Source of the DNA: Phyllobacterium sp. 21LDTY02-6
Lineage (GTDB): Bacteria > Pseudomonadota > Alphaproteobacteria > Rhizobiales > Rhizobiaceae
Assembly (NCBI RefSeq): GCF_023554255.2
Contig: NZ_JAMJWD020000002.1
Location: forward strand, 186,001-250,000
Length of the DNA stretch: 64,000 nt
Direction: 5' to 3'
The first letter of the stretch is position 1. Each line of letters opens with the position of its first letter. Below the pieces are notes generated by a model. It was not told the origin of the DNA. It ran no database searches and saw nothing but the letters and a program-made list of their open reading frames with translations. Below are positions 1-10,115 of the stretch, one piece after another. The translations under genes and the position numbers were made by a program.

Positions 1-45
1 CAAGACCAGACCGGCAGCGAGTATGGCGATCAGGGAATGTTTCAT
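1..45 (-). CDS. Start of a secreted or membrane protein gene, cut by left edge
   Basis: Only the first 15 codons lie in the window. Read leftward from the ATG at 45 they give MKHSLIAILAAGLVL, a charged start followed by a hydrophobic stretch, which is the beginning of a signal peptide or membrane anchor. A good Shine-Dalgarno (TAGGAG) sits about 9 bases upstream and overlaps the stop codon of the carboxypeptidase-like gene to its right, so the two are probably co-transcribed and translationally coupled. Product unknown because the rest is outside the window. The start call rests on the ribosome-binding site plus the hydrophobic N-terminus. Confidence 0.6.
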   Translation of the reverse strand, partial: MKHSLIAILAAGLVL

Positions 46-57
46 GACATATGGCTC

Positions 58-1932
58 CTAGTTTGCAGCGGCGGCATCGACCAGCCGCTTCGCCGAGACG
101 ATTCTGGATTGCTGCATCGACTGCACCGCCACGGCGGCTTCGGCGTCATAGGGAGCGCCTTCGTAATATTGATCCAGCGTCTTTTTCAACAAGGGACGTG
201 ATGACTCGTCATTATAGATCATATGTCCGCCTTCGAACCATTTAACCGGAATACGGTCCAACAGGCCGACAGCTTCCAGATCGAGCTCCGTCTGGAAGCC
301 CGGTGTGGCGATATCCTGATACCCATGCAGGATCAGCAGTTTTAACCCAGGATTGTAAGTCAGGGCACTTAGAATATCAGGTGTGCTGGTAGGCATGTTG
401 GAAGCTTGACTGGCGCGCTTCCAGGCCCAGTTGCCGCGCGCTACACTGTTCGACGGCTGGTAATCGGACACGGCATTATAATTGGCGAAGTCCGGCAGAT
501 AGGTCTTGAACTGGTTAAGGAACGCCTTGTCGATGTAATCATCGGCAGCATAGGCCGTTTCGCCATTGACAAGCGGAACCTTCATCCGTGCATCGAAGCG
601 ACCAGTACGAAAGCCGTTCTTTCCCTTCTCATCTGTATAGCGCAGCTGAAAGAAGTGTGGCCGCAGATCCAAAGGCCTCCGATCCGTATCCCAGAAAAGC
701 TGATCTTCCACGAACCGGTCACTCAAGTCCTTTTGAAAATCCTTCCCCGGCTTCGTTTGTTGGAAATTCTCCCATTCGGATTCCTTTATATACCCATCTA
801 CAATGTACTCATCGAATATGGGAGTATAAACGTCTCGCGTATAGGTCTTCATTGCCGTCAGAAAATCGGCCTTCGTCTCATTTTTGCGAATTGATTTGTG
901 GAAATAATCCGCTGTCATCGCATAGGATGGGATAAATCCGGCGCAGCTCCAATATTTTGCCTTTTCAGCGGCGGTTCCGAAGGTATTCCGCATATGGCAG
1001 TTCGATGTGTAATCGACGAGCGGTGAGTTGAGAATGTAACCGGAGAGCACCACGGGAGCCTTGCCCGAGCTGTCCGGTTCGAAACGGCTGGTTCCGGCTG
1101 CCTGGAGCAGATTGGCGACGATGGGTGTGCGAATGCCGCCATAGGATTCGCCATAGAGATATTTCGGCGAACTTTGGCGACCGTTGACGTTGTTATAACG
1201 GGTAATGAAGTCGGCAACCACCTTGGCATCGATATCCGTTCCCCATAGATCCCTGTTCTTCAGCGGCGCGATTGCCGCCGAGTAACCCGCGCCGGGGGGA
1301 TCGACAAAGACCAGGTCAGATTGTCCAAGCAGGCTGATATCATTGTCCAGAAACGGAAAGCTTTCCGGCTGTTTGGCATAATCGCTTTCTGGAATGTTGG
1401 GCGCATCGGATTTCAACCTTTTTGGCGCCCAGGACCCCATGTGCAGCCAAATGGAGGACGACCCGGGGCCACCGTTCCAGAAGAACGTCACTGGACGTTT
1501 TTCCTTGGGCAGATCATCCCTCGTATAGGCGGTGTAAAACACCGCCGCTTCCGGATTTTTCTTGTCCGCATCGTAGGTGACCAGATGACCTGCACGGGCA
1601 GTGAAATATATGGTCTTTCCGTCAAGCACCATATTGTGGCGTTTCGCTGAAGCCTTCTGGCTTACGTCGGCAAGCGCGACGCTTCCATCTGCCGTCGTGT
1701 CGAAATGTGTTTTCTCATCTATTACCGTGTCAGGCGGTGCGGCAGCGTTGAACGCCTCTTCCGGCGTTAGTGGCGGCTTTACCTGCGCTGGTTCCGCGGC
1801 CTGTATCACCACCGGCAGGGCTGCGACGATTTCCGCCGGAGGAGTAAAATTGCTTTCTGATGCGTTCTCCTGGCTATCGTCGCATGCGGCCAGGAAAGCC
1901 AGAACGGCAAGGGAAAAAGCTCTGTAATTCAT
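58..1932 (-). CDS. S10 family serine carboxypeptidase-like lipoprotein
   Basis: 624-residue exported peptidase of the S10 (carboxypeptidase Y-like) alpha/beta-hydrolase family. Visible landmarks are NGGPGSSS (oxyanion region, about residue 154), the nucleophile motif GESYGG (Ser263 counted from the chosen start), GYQDIATP with the acid Asp, and GGHMIYND with the catalytic His near the C-terminus. The N-terminus MNYRAFSLAVLAFLAACDDS is a lipoprotein signal with lipobox LAAC; Asp follows the Cys, which in enterics would favour inner-membrane retention. I chose the ATG at 1932 rather than the in-frame ATG 14 codons upstream, because only the former begins the signal peptide and has GAGGGG ahead of it. 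Substrate is unknown; bacterial S10 members are poorly characterised. Confidence 0.85.
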   Translation of the reverse strand: MNYRAFSLAVLAFLAACDDSQENASESNFTPPAEIVAALPVVIQAAEPAQVKPPLTPEEAFNAAAPPDTVIDEKTHFDTTADGSVALADVSQKASAKRHNMVLDGKTIYFTARAGHLVTYDADKKNPEAAVFYTAYTRDDLPKEKRPVTFFWNGGPGSSSIWLHMGSWAPKRLKSDAPNIPESDYAKQPESFPFLDNDISLLGQSDLVFVDPPGAGYSAAIAPLKNRDLWGTDIDAKVVADFITRYNNVNGRQSSPKYLYGESYGGIRTPIVANLLQAAGTSRFEPDSSGKAPVVLSGYILNSPLVDYTSNCHMRNTFGTAAEKAKYWSCAGFIPSYAMTADYFHKSIRKNETKADFLTAMKTYTRDVYTPIFDEYIVDGYIKESEWENFQQTKPGKDFQKDLSDRFVEDQLFWDTDRRPLDLRPHFFQLRYTDEKGKNGFRTGRFDARMKVPLVNGETAYAADDYIDKAFLNQFKTYLPDFANYNAVSDYQPSNSVARGNWAWKRASQASNMPTSTPDILSALTYNPGLKLLILHGYQDIATPGFQTELDLEAVGLLDRIPVKWFEGGHMIYNDESSRPLLKKTLDQYYEGAPYDAEAAVAVQSMQQSRIVSAKRLVDAAAAN

Positions 1933-2324
1933 TTTGTTGAAATACCCCTCTTTTGAAAGGGACAGCATTTCCAACAGCTACGGCAGCGTCAATTGGTCGA
2001 AAGTCTATGGTCACGGATCAACCGACTGCCGGCAAAGTTCTTAGGAAAGAAATGTGTTATATTTCATATACATAGCTCCGGCGTCTCCGAGATTTATACG
2101 GCGAAGGTATGAGGCGGCGCGTCGAACAATACTGTCTCCTGCCGGTCCTAGTGCCAGTCCTCGTGCCAGGCCATGAAAGGCGTTTGCCCCGCCCGTCCCC
2201 GAACTCGTCTCCGAACTCACCGGCGAACTCGCCCGCGAACCCACCGGCGAACCCTCCCTGGGGGCTGGACATTTCCGGGCAAAGCCTGTCAAAAACCCGG
2301 CACAACCAGCCCCGGACGAAGCGC
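1933..2324. other. Gene-free divergent region with 12-bp-period repeats
   Basis: 392 bp between the leftward carboxypeptidase gene and the rightward helicase hrpB. It should hold both promoters, but I see no convincing -35/-10 pair. The right half is made of short direct repeats with a 12-bp period (2145-2168 and about 2195-2254), listed separately. Reading frames run through the repeats, giving Pro/Asn/Ser-rich and Pro/Val/Leu-rich translations, but these have no counterpart in HrpB proteins and are unlikely to be translated. Confidence 0.6.
2145..2254. repeat. 12-bp-period tandem repeats upstream of hrpB
   Basis: Two arrays share the same period. At 2145-2156 and 2157-2168 the 12-mer gtcctagtgcca recurs with one change (gtcctcgtgcca). 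At about 2195-2254 five degenerate units each carry gaactc or gaaccc, starting exactly 12 bp apart at 2201, 2213, 2225, 2237 and 2249. The period is a multiple of three, so frames stay open. Such arrays are prone to slippage; they lie between the probable promoter and the helicase start. Confidence 0.8.
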
Positions 2325-4772
2325 TTGAACGACCTGCCCCTCCTTCCCGTCACCGAGATTTTTCCAGCGCTGGACCAGGCGCTGGCAACGAAAAACAGCG
2401 CCGTGCTGGTGGCGCCGCCGGGTGCCGGCAAGACGACGCTCGTCCCCTTGCATCTGTTGCAGGCCGATTGGCGCGGCGACGGCACCATCGTGCTGCTCGA
2501 GCCGCGACGGCTGGCGGCGCGGGCGGCGGCAAGGCGGATGGCCGGCCTTCTCGGCGAGGATGTCGGGGCGACGGTCGGCTACCGTATGCGGCTCGACAGC
2601 AAGGTGTCCGCGCAAAGCCGCATCATCGTCGTGACCGAAGGCGTATTCGCCCGCATGGTGCTCGACGATCCGATGCTTGCCGGCATAGCGGCGGTGCTTT
2701 TCGACGAATTCCATGAGCGCAGCCTCGATGCCGATTTCGGCCTGGCGCTGGCGCTGGACGTGCAGGGAGCGCTGCGGCCGGACCTGAAACTGCTGGTCAT
2801 GTCGGCAACGCTCGATGGCGCGCGGATCGCACGGCTCCTCGGCGATGCGCCCGTCCTCGAAAGCGAAGGGCGCTCCTATCCGATCGACATCCGCCATCGC
2901 GAGCGGCGCCCGGAGGAACGCATAGAGGCCGCCATGGCCAAGGCCATCCGCGACATGGTCCATGCGGAGCCGGGCAGCATCCTCGCTTTCCTGCCCGGCC
3001 AGCGCGAGATCGAGCGAACGGCGCAGCTGCTGGCGGATGATCTTCCGGCGGATTGCTTCATCGTGCCGCTCTACGGCGCGCTCGAAGCCGCGATGCAGGA
3101 TGCGGCCATCAAACCGGCGCCGCCCGGCAAGCGGAAGATCGTGCTGGCGACGTCGATAGCCGAAACCTCCATCACCATCGACGGCGTTCGCATCGTCATC
3201 GACAGCGGGCTGGCGCGGCTGCCGAGATTCGAGGCCGCCACCGGACTGACGCGGCTCGAAACGGTTCGCGCTTCTCGAGCGGCGGTCGATCAGCGGGCGG
3301 GCCGCGCAGGCCGGACCGAACCCGGCATCGCCCTGCGTCTCTGGCGGGCCGAGCAGACCGCCGCCCTCGAAGCCTTCACTACCCCCGAAATACTGCAGGC
3401 CGACCTCACCGGGCTCTTGCTCGACTGTGCGGCATGGGGGCTTGCCGACCCCGCCGGCCTGCGGTTTCTCGATGCGCCGCCGCGTCCCGCGCTCAATGAA
3501 GCGCGGCTGCTGCTCAATGAACTCGGGGCGCTGGAGGACGAGCGGCTCACGCCGATCGGCAAGGCCATGCGCGGCCTGGCCTTGCCGGCCCGCCTCGCCC
3601 ACATGGTCTTGCTTGCGCGGGAGCGCGGCGAAGCCCTGCAGGCGGCCGAACTCGCCGTTCTCGTCACCGAACGCGGCCTTGGCGGCAATGATACCGATCT
3701 CGACGCGCGGCTCGCAAATTTCCGCCGTGATCGCGGCGAGCGGGCAAGGGCGGCGCGAGCCCTGGCGCAAAGACTGGCGGGACCCGGCGCCAACAAGGCC
3801 GCGGCGATGGTCCATGCCGGCCGGCTGCTGCTCGACGCCTATCCGGACCGCGTCGCCAAATCGCGCGGCAACGGCCAGTTCACCCTCGCCAATGGTCGCG
3901 GCGGCGAGGTCGATACCATATCGCCGCTGGCCCGGGCCGCGTTCCTGGTGGTCGCGGATATGGCGGGCAGAGCGGGGCGCGCGCGCATCCTCGCCGCCGC
4001 AGAAGTTTCCGAGGCCGACATCGCCGAGGCACTGGCCGGCAAGATCGTCACCGCGCGGCAGACCGCCTATGACAGCGCCCGCAATGCGCTTTCGACGCGC
4101 GAGACGGTGCGCATCGGGGCGCTGGTCCTGGCGGAACGAACATTGCCCGCGCCTGGTGGGGACGAGGCGAATCTCGGCGTGATCGAGGCGATCCGCGCCC
4201 ATGGCCTCGACATCCTGCCCTGGCCGAAGGAAGCATCGATCCTGCGGCGGCGCCTCGCCTGGCTGCATAGCGGCCTCGGCGCGCCATGGCCGGCCATGTC
4301 GGACGAAGCGCTGCTGCAGACGCTGGAGGACTGGCTGCTGCCGTTTCTCGGCGGCACGCCGCGGCTGAACGACATAGGCGCCGGCGCCATCACCAACGGG
4401 CTGAGATCGCTGGTGCCGCATGAATTGCAGCGCAGGATCGATACGCTGGCGCCGACGCATTTCACCGTGCCGACGGGTTCGAACATCCCCATCCGCTACG
4501 AGGAAGAGGAGCCGGTGCTGAGCGTGCGCGTGCAGGAACTCTACGGGCTTGCCACCCATCCGGCGATAGCCAACGGCACCGTGCCGCTATTGCTGGAACT
4601 GCTGTCGCCGGCGCACCGGCCGATCCAGATCACCCGCGACCTGCCGGGGTTCTGGAAGGGGTCCTGGTCGGACGTGCGCAGCGAGATGCGCGGCCGCTAT
4701 CCCCGCCATGTCTGGCCCGACGATCCCGCCACCGCAGCGGCGACCAGCCGCGCCAAACCCCGCGGCAGTTGA
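2325..4772 (+). CDS. hrpB: ATP-dependent helicase HrpB
   Basis: DEAH-box superfamily 2 helicase of the HrpB type (HrpA/HrpB family); the exact cellular role is not well defined. Motifs counted from the chosen start: Walker A APPGAGKTT (Lys36), DEFH box 127-130 with FDEFHERS context, SAT at 160-162, and motif VI QRAGRAGR at 323-330, followed by the HA2-like and HrpB C-terminal regions. I place the start at the TTG at 2325, which gives 815 residues, close to the family's roughly 820. An in-frame ATG at 2109 would add 72 residues encoded by tandem repeats with no family support. The Shine-Dalgarno is weak, so the exact start is uncertain; the identity is not. Confidence 0.9.
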   Translation: MNDLPLLPVTEIFPALDQALATKNSAVLVAPPGAGKTTLVPLHLLQADWRGDGTIVLLEPRRLAARAAARRMAGLLGEDVGATVGYRMRLDSKVSAQSRIIVVTEGVFARMVLDDPMLAGIAAVLFDEFHERSLDADFGLALALDVQGALRPDLKLLVMSATLDGARIARLLGDAPVLESEGRSYPIDIRHRERRPEERIEAAMAKAIRDMVHAEPGSILAFLPGQREIERTAQLLADDLPADCFIVPLYGALEAAMQDAAIKPAPPGKRKIVLATSIAETSITIDGVRIVIDSGLARLPRFEAATGLTRLETVRASRAAVDQRAGRAGRTEPGIALRLWRAEQTAALEAFTTPEILQADLTGLLLDCAAWGLADPAGLRFLDAPPRPALNEARLLLNELGALEDERLTPIGKAMRGLALPARLAHMVLLARERGEALQAAELAVLVTERGLGGNDTDLDARLANFRRDRGERARAARALAQRLAGPGANKAAAMVHAGRLLLDAYPDRVAKSRGNGQFTLANGRGGEVDTISPLARAAFLVVADMAGRAGRARILAAAEVSEADIAEALAGKIVTARQTAYDSARNALSTRETVRIGALVLAERTLPAPGGDEANLGVIEAIRAHGLDILPWPKEASILRRRLAWLHSGLGAPWPAMSDEALLQTLEDWLLPFLGGTPRLNDIGAGAITNGLRSLVPHELQRRIDTLAPTHFTVPTGSNIPIRYEEEEPVLSVRVQELYGLATHPAIANGTVPLLLELLSPAHRPIQITRDLPGFWKGSWSDVRSEMRGRYPRHVWPDDPATAAATSRAKPRGS

Positions 4773-4780
4773 CCGGTCAA

Positions 4781-4819
4781 TCGTCTTGGCCAATAGTCTC
4801 GGCCAATGGTCTCGGCCAG
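4781..4819. repeat. 13-bp tandem repeat, three units, between hrpB and actS
   Basis: Three consecutive 13-mers occupy the short gap between hrpB and actS: tcgtcttggccaa (4781-4793), tagtctcggccaa (4794-4806) and tggtctcggccag (4807-4819). The array starts just after a GACCGGTC palindrome near the hrpB stop. No coding or terminator function is evident. Confidence 0.8.
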
Positions 4820-4871
4820 CAGCCCGCAATTCCCAATTCCCTTTGCGCGGCGATTGCTCTAAAGCAGCCGC

Positions 4872-6170
4872 ATGGTTCAGGATATCGGGATACGTTCTTC
4901 CTATCTGTCACGGCGTCTGCGGCTGACGACGCTCATCCGCCTGCGTTGGCTCGCCGTCGCCGGCCAGAGCGTCGCGGTGCTTTTCGTCGCGCTCTATCTC
5001 AAATTTCCCTTCCCGGTCAGCATCTGCTTCGCGCTCATCGCCTGCTCGGCATGGCTGAACCTGTTGATGTCCTTCCGCTATCCGATCAATCATCGCCTCG
5101 AGCCGCGCGCCGCCATAACGGTGCTGGCCTTCGACATCTTGCAGGTGGCGGGGCTGCTCTACATGACCGGAGGGCTGCAAAATCCCTTCGCCGTGCTGAT
5201 GATCGTGCCGGTGATCATTTCGGCGACGTCGCTGCCCTCGCGTTCGACCATGGCGCTCGGGGCGCTCGTCACGCTGTGCGCGACGGTTCTTGCCTATGTC
5301 TATCTCCCCCTGCCCTGGTATCCGGGCCAGGTCATGCAATTGCCGCTGGTCTTCATCGCCGGTGTCTGGTGCTCGGTGGTTTCCGCACTGGCCTTCACCG
5401 CCGTCTATGCCTATCGCGTCGCCGAGGAGGCCCGGCTTCTCGCCGATGCGCTGACGGCAACCGAACTGACGCTGCAGCGCGAACAGCACCTTTCCGCGCT
5501 CGATGGGCTGGCGGCGGCGGCGGCGCATGAACTCGGCACGCCGCTCGCGACCATCGCGCTCGTCGCCAAGGAAATGGAGCGCGCGCTGAAGCAGGATGAC
5601 CGCTTCGCCGAGGACGTCGAACTCTTGCGTTCGCAGACGGATCGCTGCCGCGAGATCCTCAAGCGGCTGACCAGCCTTTCCTCCACCAGCGAAGAACATA
5701 TGTCGCGGCTGAAGATCTCCTCGCTGATCGAGGAGGTCATCGAGCCGAACCGCAATTTCGGCATAGGCATCGAGGTGACGAAGCTTTCCGGCGAGGGCAA
5801 CGAACCGGTGGTCCGGCGCAATCCGGGCATCATCTACGGCCTCGGCAATCTCGTCGAGAACGCGGTGGACTTCGCCACCAATACGGTCCAGGTGCGGTGG
5901 GGCTGGAACGAGCGCACCATCGAGATCATCGTCAGCGACGATGGCAAGGGCTTCGCGCTCGATATACTCGACAGGATCGGCGAGCCCTATACGACCGGAC
6001 GCGACCGGACGCTCAACGAACATGGCGGCGGACTGGGGCTCGGGCTCTTCATCGCCAAGACCCTGCTCGAACGCTCCGGCGCCACCATCACGTTCCGCAA
6101 CCGCAACGATCCCGGCCAGGGCGCCGAAGTCATCGTTTCCTGGCCGCGCGGCGCCATCATTGCCGAATAG
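4872..6170 (+). CDS. actS: Redox sensor histidine kinase ActS (RegB/PrrB family)
   Basis: 432-residue membrane histidine kinase of the RegB/PrrB/ActS family, which in alphaproteobacteria controls respiration, carbon and nitrogen metabolism according to redox state. The N-terminal half carries about six hydrophobic segments (roughly residues 25-185) with the quinone-sensing heptapeptide GGLQNPF at 100-106. The H-box AAHELGTPL puts the phosphorylated His at 219. Cys259 in DRCREIL lies 40 residues beyond it, the same spacing as His225 and the redox-active Cys265 of Rhodobacter RegB. ATP-binding boxes follow (NLVENAVDF; DDGKGF; GGGLGLGLF). The cognate regulator gene is next downstream on the same strand, so they probably form an operon. 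Confidence 0.93.
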   Translation: MVQDIGIRSSYLSRRLRLTTLIRLRWLAVAGQSVAVLFVALYLKFPFPVSICFALIACSAWLNLLMSFRYPINHRLEPRAAITVLAFDILQVAGLLYMTGGLQNPFAVLMIVPVIISATSLPSRSTMALGALVTLCATVLAYVYLPLPWYPGQVMQLPLVFIAGVWCSVVSALAFTAVYAYRVAEEARLLADALTATELTLQREQHLSALDGLAAAAAHELGTPLATIALVAKEMERALKQDDRFAEDVELLRSQTDRCREILKRLTSLSSTSEEHMSRLKISSLIEEVIEPNRNFGIGIEVTKLSGEGNEPVVRRNPGIIYGLGNLVENAVDFATNTVQVRWGWNERTIEIIVSDDGKGFALDILDRIGEPYTTGRDRTLNEHGGGLGLGLFIAKTLLERSGATITFRNRNDPGQGAEVIVSWPRGAIIAE

Positions 6171-6277
6171 CGGCATTATACCGCCGAAACCGTACAAAAA
6201 TCATTGAAGGCTTTGACTTTTCGCTCGCCGGGACCCATTAACAGCGAATAATGATGACAAAAGAGCAGGAAACCCTG

Positions 6278-6841
6278 ATGGATACTACGGATCAGGACGA
6301 TATTGCCGCCATAGGCGACGATCCCACACTTCTTCTTGTCGATGACGACAAGCCATTCCTACAACGCCTGGCGCGAGCAATGGAATCGCGCGGCTTCACG
6401 GTCGCAACGGCAGAATCGGTGGAGGCCGGACTGGCAAGCGTCAAGACGCATGCCCCCGCCTATGCCGTCGTCGACATGCGCCTTGGCGATGGTAACGGCC
6501 TCGACATCATCGAAGCCATCCGGGCGCGGCGCGAAGATACGCGCGCGGTCATTCTCACCGGCTACGGCAACATCGCGACGGCGGTCAATGCCGTCAAGCT
6601 CGGCGCGATCGACTACCTGTCCAAGCCGGCCGATGCGGATGAAGTCTTCGCCGCCCTGACCCGGCGTTCCGGCGAAAAGGTCGCGCCGCCCGAAAACCCC
6701 ATGTCGGCCGATCGCGTGCGCTGGGAGCATATCCAGCGCGTCTACGAAATGTGCGATCGCAATGTTTCGGAGACGGCACGCCGGCTGAACATGCACCGCC
6801 GCACGCTGCAGCGGATACTGGCCAAGCGGGCGCCGCGCTAG
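6278..6841 (+). CDS. actR: Response regulator ActR (RegA/PrrA family)
   Basis: Cytoplasmic DNA-binding regulator that receives phosphate from ActS. The receiver domain has the acidic pair in VDDDKPF, the phosphorylated Asp66 (VVDMRLGDG, counted from the chosen start), the conserved Thr in ILTGYG and Lys116 in LSKP. A short linker leads to a Fis-type C-terminal helix-turn-helix, RNVSETARRLNMHRRTLQRI, nearly invariant in RegA/ActR proteins. I chose the ATG at 6278 because AGGA precedes it by 7 bases and the 187-residue product fits the family; an in-frame ATG at 6251 would add nine residues with a weaker site. The gap to actS is about 107 bp, so a separate promoter is possible. Confidence 0.93.
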   Translation: MDTTDQDDIAAIGDDPTLLLVDDDKPFLQRLARAMESRGFTVATAESVEAGLASVKTHAPAYAVVDMRLGDGNGLDIIEAIRARREDTRAVILTGYGNIATAVNAVKLGAIDYLSKPADADEVFAALTRRSGEKVAPPENPMSADRVRWEHIQRVYEMCDRNVSETARRLNMHRRTLQRILAKRAPR

Positions 6842-6862
6842 TAGCATATATTGCTGGTGACC

Positions 6863-7357
6863 CTATTCCATGTCCGTGTCGGGCAGGTCGATGCCCGACA
6901 ATTCGGCCAGGGTCATGCGCGCGGCACTCACCCGTGCAAACCTCAACGTCATGGCCTTGCGCGTCGCGCCGGCGAGCCTGTGTTCGGGCGCGTCGCGGAT
7001 GATCTCCGCACCGTAGCCGTCGGACAGGATGAAGCCGCAATCGGCCGGGAAGATGTCGGCCGGCACGCCGGGATGCGTGGCGAAGAACAGCCGATCGCAA
7101 TGGTCGCGATAGATCGGCCATTTCCTGTCGGCCTTCCAATCCTCGATCGACGACTTGATCTCCACGATCCATATTTCGCCGCTGCGCGTGAGGGCGACCA
7201 GATCGGCGCGGCGCCCAGAGGCGAGCGGCAGTTCCGGCACGACGGCCAGCCCCATTTCGAGAAAAAGCCGCTGCGCGCCACGCCTGACGAGCATGGCGTT
7301 TTCCGATTGCCGTCCATCGACGAGCGGGCTGGAGCGAACGGGACTTACGAGCGGCAT
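6863..7357 (-). CDS. mmcB: MmcB-like DNA repair-associated protein
   Basis: 164-residue cytoplasmic protein resembling the MmcB family (COG5321), conserved in alphaproteobacteria and linked to DNA repair. The visible signature is a PD-(D/E)xK-like nuclease core: GRRADLVAL with the Asp, then IWIVEIKSS with the E-x-K on the next strand, and YRDHCDRLFFAT beyond. I use the ATG at 7357; a GTG at 7405 would add 16 residues that look unrelated to the family. It is divergent from the L,D-transpeptidase gene, and the shared 174-bp spacer holds CtrA-like boxes. Family recognition is by overall pattern and carries some uncertainty. Confidence 0.75.
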   Translation of the reverse strand: MPLVSPVRSSPLVDGRQSENAMLVRRGAQRLFLEMGLAVVPELPLASGRRADLVALTRSGEIWIVEIKSSIEDWKADRKWPIYRDHCDRLFFATHPGVPADIFPADCGFILSDGYGAEIIRDAPEHRLAGATRKAMTLRFARVSAARMTLAELSGIDLPDTDME

Positions 7358-7427
7358 GATCGAAGCATTATCGGCAAAATTGCAACCATGCGCAAAATTT
7401 TTCACAGCGCAGCGGCAATATCCACGG

Positions 7428-7466
7428 TTAACGGGAAACTAAGCTTTACGGTTAATGAAGCATTAA
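7428..7466. promoter_or_regulatory. Two CtrA-like boxes upstream of the L,D-transpeptidase
   Basis: At 7452-7466 the sequence reads TTAA-tgaagca-TTAA, a perfect match to the CtrA recognition pattern TTAA-N7-TTAA. At 7428-7442 a second copy reads TTAA-cgggaaa-CTAA (seven of eight bases). They lie 66-104 bp ahead of the transpeptidase start and 71-109 bp from the divergent mmcB-like start. CtrA is the conserved cell-cycle master regulator of alphaproteobacteria. The match is seen; binding is inferred. Confidence 0.6.
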
Positions 7467-7531
7467 CAATAATGGCCCTAGAGAGGCAACAATAAGATTT
7501 ACCGCGATTCGAACAACTTTCTGGGGTGACC

Positions 7532-8149
7532 ATGCGATTTAAGACTGCTTTCCTGGCGGTTGGGCTGATGGGGGCAACCGCTATTTCCGGCTGTTCCACT
7601 ATTGGGCTCAACTATTCTACCGCTTCCTATAGTTCGGTGACCGATGCTGGCTATGTGCTTCCGGCCATACCGAGGGCCAAGGTGCCGCCGCAATATCTGC
7701 GCCAGGAGGTTCGCTATGACGGCGCCGAAGAGCCGGGCACGATCATCGTCGATACGGGTGCGAAGTTCCTCTATCTCGTCCTCGGTGGCGGCAAGGCCAT
7801 GCGCTACGGTATCGGCGTCGGCAAGGAAGGCTTCGAGTGGAACGGCACGGCACGGGTAGCGCTGAAGCGTGAATGGCCGCGGTGGACGCCGCCTTCCGAA
7901 ATGATCAAGCGCAAGCCGGAGCTCGCCGAATTCCGCGGCGGAATGGAGCCGGGCCTGCAGAATCCGCTCGGCGCCCGCGCGCTTTACCTGTTCAACAAGC
8001 GCGGCGATACCGGCTACCGCCTGCATGGCACCCCCGAATGGTGGTCTATCGGCAAGGCCATGTCGTCGGGCTGCATCAGGCTCATGAACCAGGACATCAT
8101 CGATCTCTACAATCGCGCGCAGGTCGGCGCGAAGGTGATCGTGAAATAG
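7532..8149 (+). CDS. L,D-transpeptidase (YkuD domain) lipoprotein
   Basis: 205-residue envelope enzyme expected to form 3-3 peptidoglycan cross-links or attach proteins to peptidoglycan. The N-terminus is a lipoprotein signal ending in the lipobox ISGC (Cys21). The YkuD domain starts around residue 55 and ends with the catalytic motif: His165 in LHGTPEW and Cys181 in SSGCIRL, followed by NQDIIDLY. I prefer the ATG at 7532 over the GTG two codons earlier because GGGG precedes it at suitable spacing. It appears monocistronic, with a hairpin downstream at 8175-8201. Upstream CtrA-like boxes suggest cell-cycle control. Paralogs are common in Rhizobiales, so no specific gene name is given. Confidence 0.92.
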   Translation: MRFKTAFLAVGLMGATAISGCSTIGLNYSTASYSSVTDAGYVLPAIPRAKVPPQYLRQEVRYDGAEEPGTIIVDTGAKFLYLVLGGGKAMRYGIGVGKEGFEWNGTARVALKREWPRWTPPSEMIKRKPELAEFRGGMEPGLQNPLGARALYLFNKRGDTGYRLHGTPEWWSIGKAMSSGCIRLMNQDIIDLYNRAQVGAKVIVK

Positions 8150-8174
8150 GCTGGCAGGTCGTCCAGTAGTGCGT

Positions 8175-8201
8175 GAAGAGGGTGCCCCCGGCGCCCTCTT
8201 C
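8175..8201 (+). terminator. Hairpin downstream of L,D-transpeptidase
   Basis: GAAGAGGG at 8175-8182 pairs with CCCTCTTC at 8194-8201, and the stem can extend inward with a G-U and G-C pairs. It lies 25 bp after the transpeptidase stop. No U-tract follows, so termination efficiency is uncertain. Confidence 0.55.
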
Positions 8202-8389
8202 CTGCGTTCTGGGGGTAGCGATCCCGATCCCCGGAGCCGGCCATTCAATCGCCGCCTGCCTTGCGGCCGGGCCGGGCGACAATTCATGTCGGGCCTTTGT
8301 CACGTTTCGGTTGTAATGTCCTGCCATTCCCATGGTCAGGGCTGGTCTTTTGCGAGATATAGGCTCTAGATTGAAGAACGATTGCATAA

Positions 8390-10033
<1,644 letters not shown>

Positions 10034-10115
10034 TCCCGCCCTTCGCTTGTGGTGAGCCAACCCTCATGGTGGGCTCGCTGCAGTGTTCCAGGGAGACTGC
10101 AATATGTTGTTGCGT

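Noticed and set aside
1955-1974. Further copy of the cttcgacaagctcag repeat near the carboxypeptidase start
   Set aside because: Resemblance is only in a short translated stretch; too few matching bases to call a repeat.
2289-4559. A 756-codon minus-strand open frame across hrpB
   Set aside because: Shadow of the helicase gene; no ribosome-binding site and no recognisable domain.
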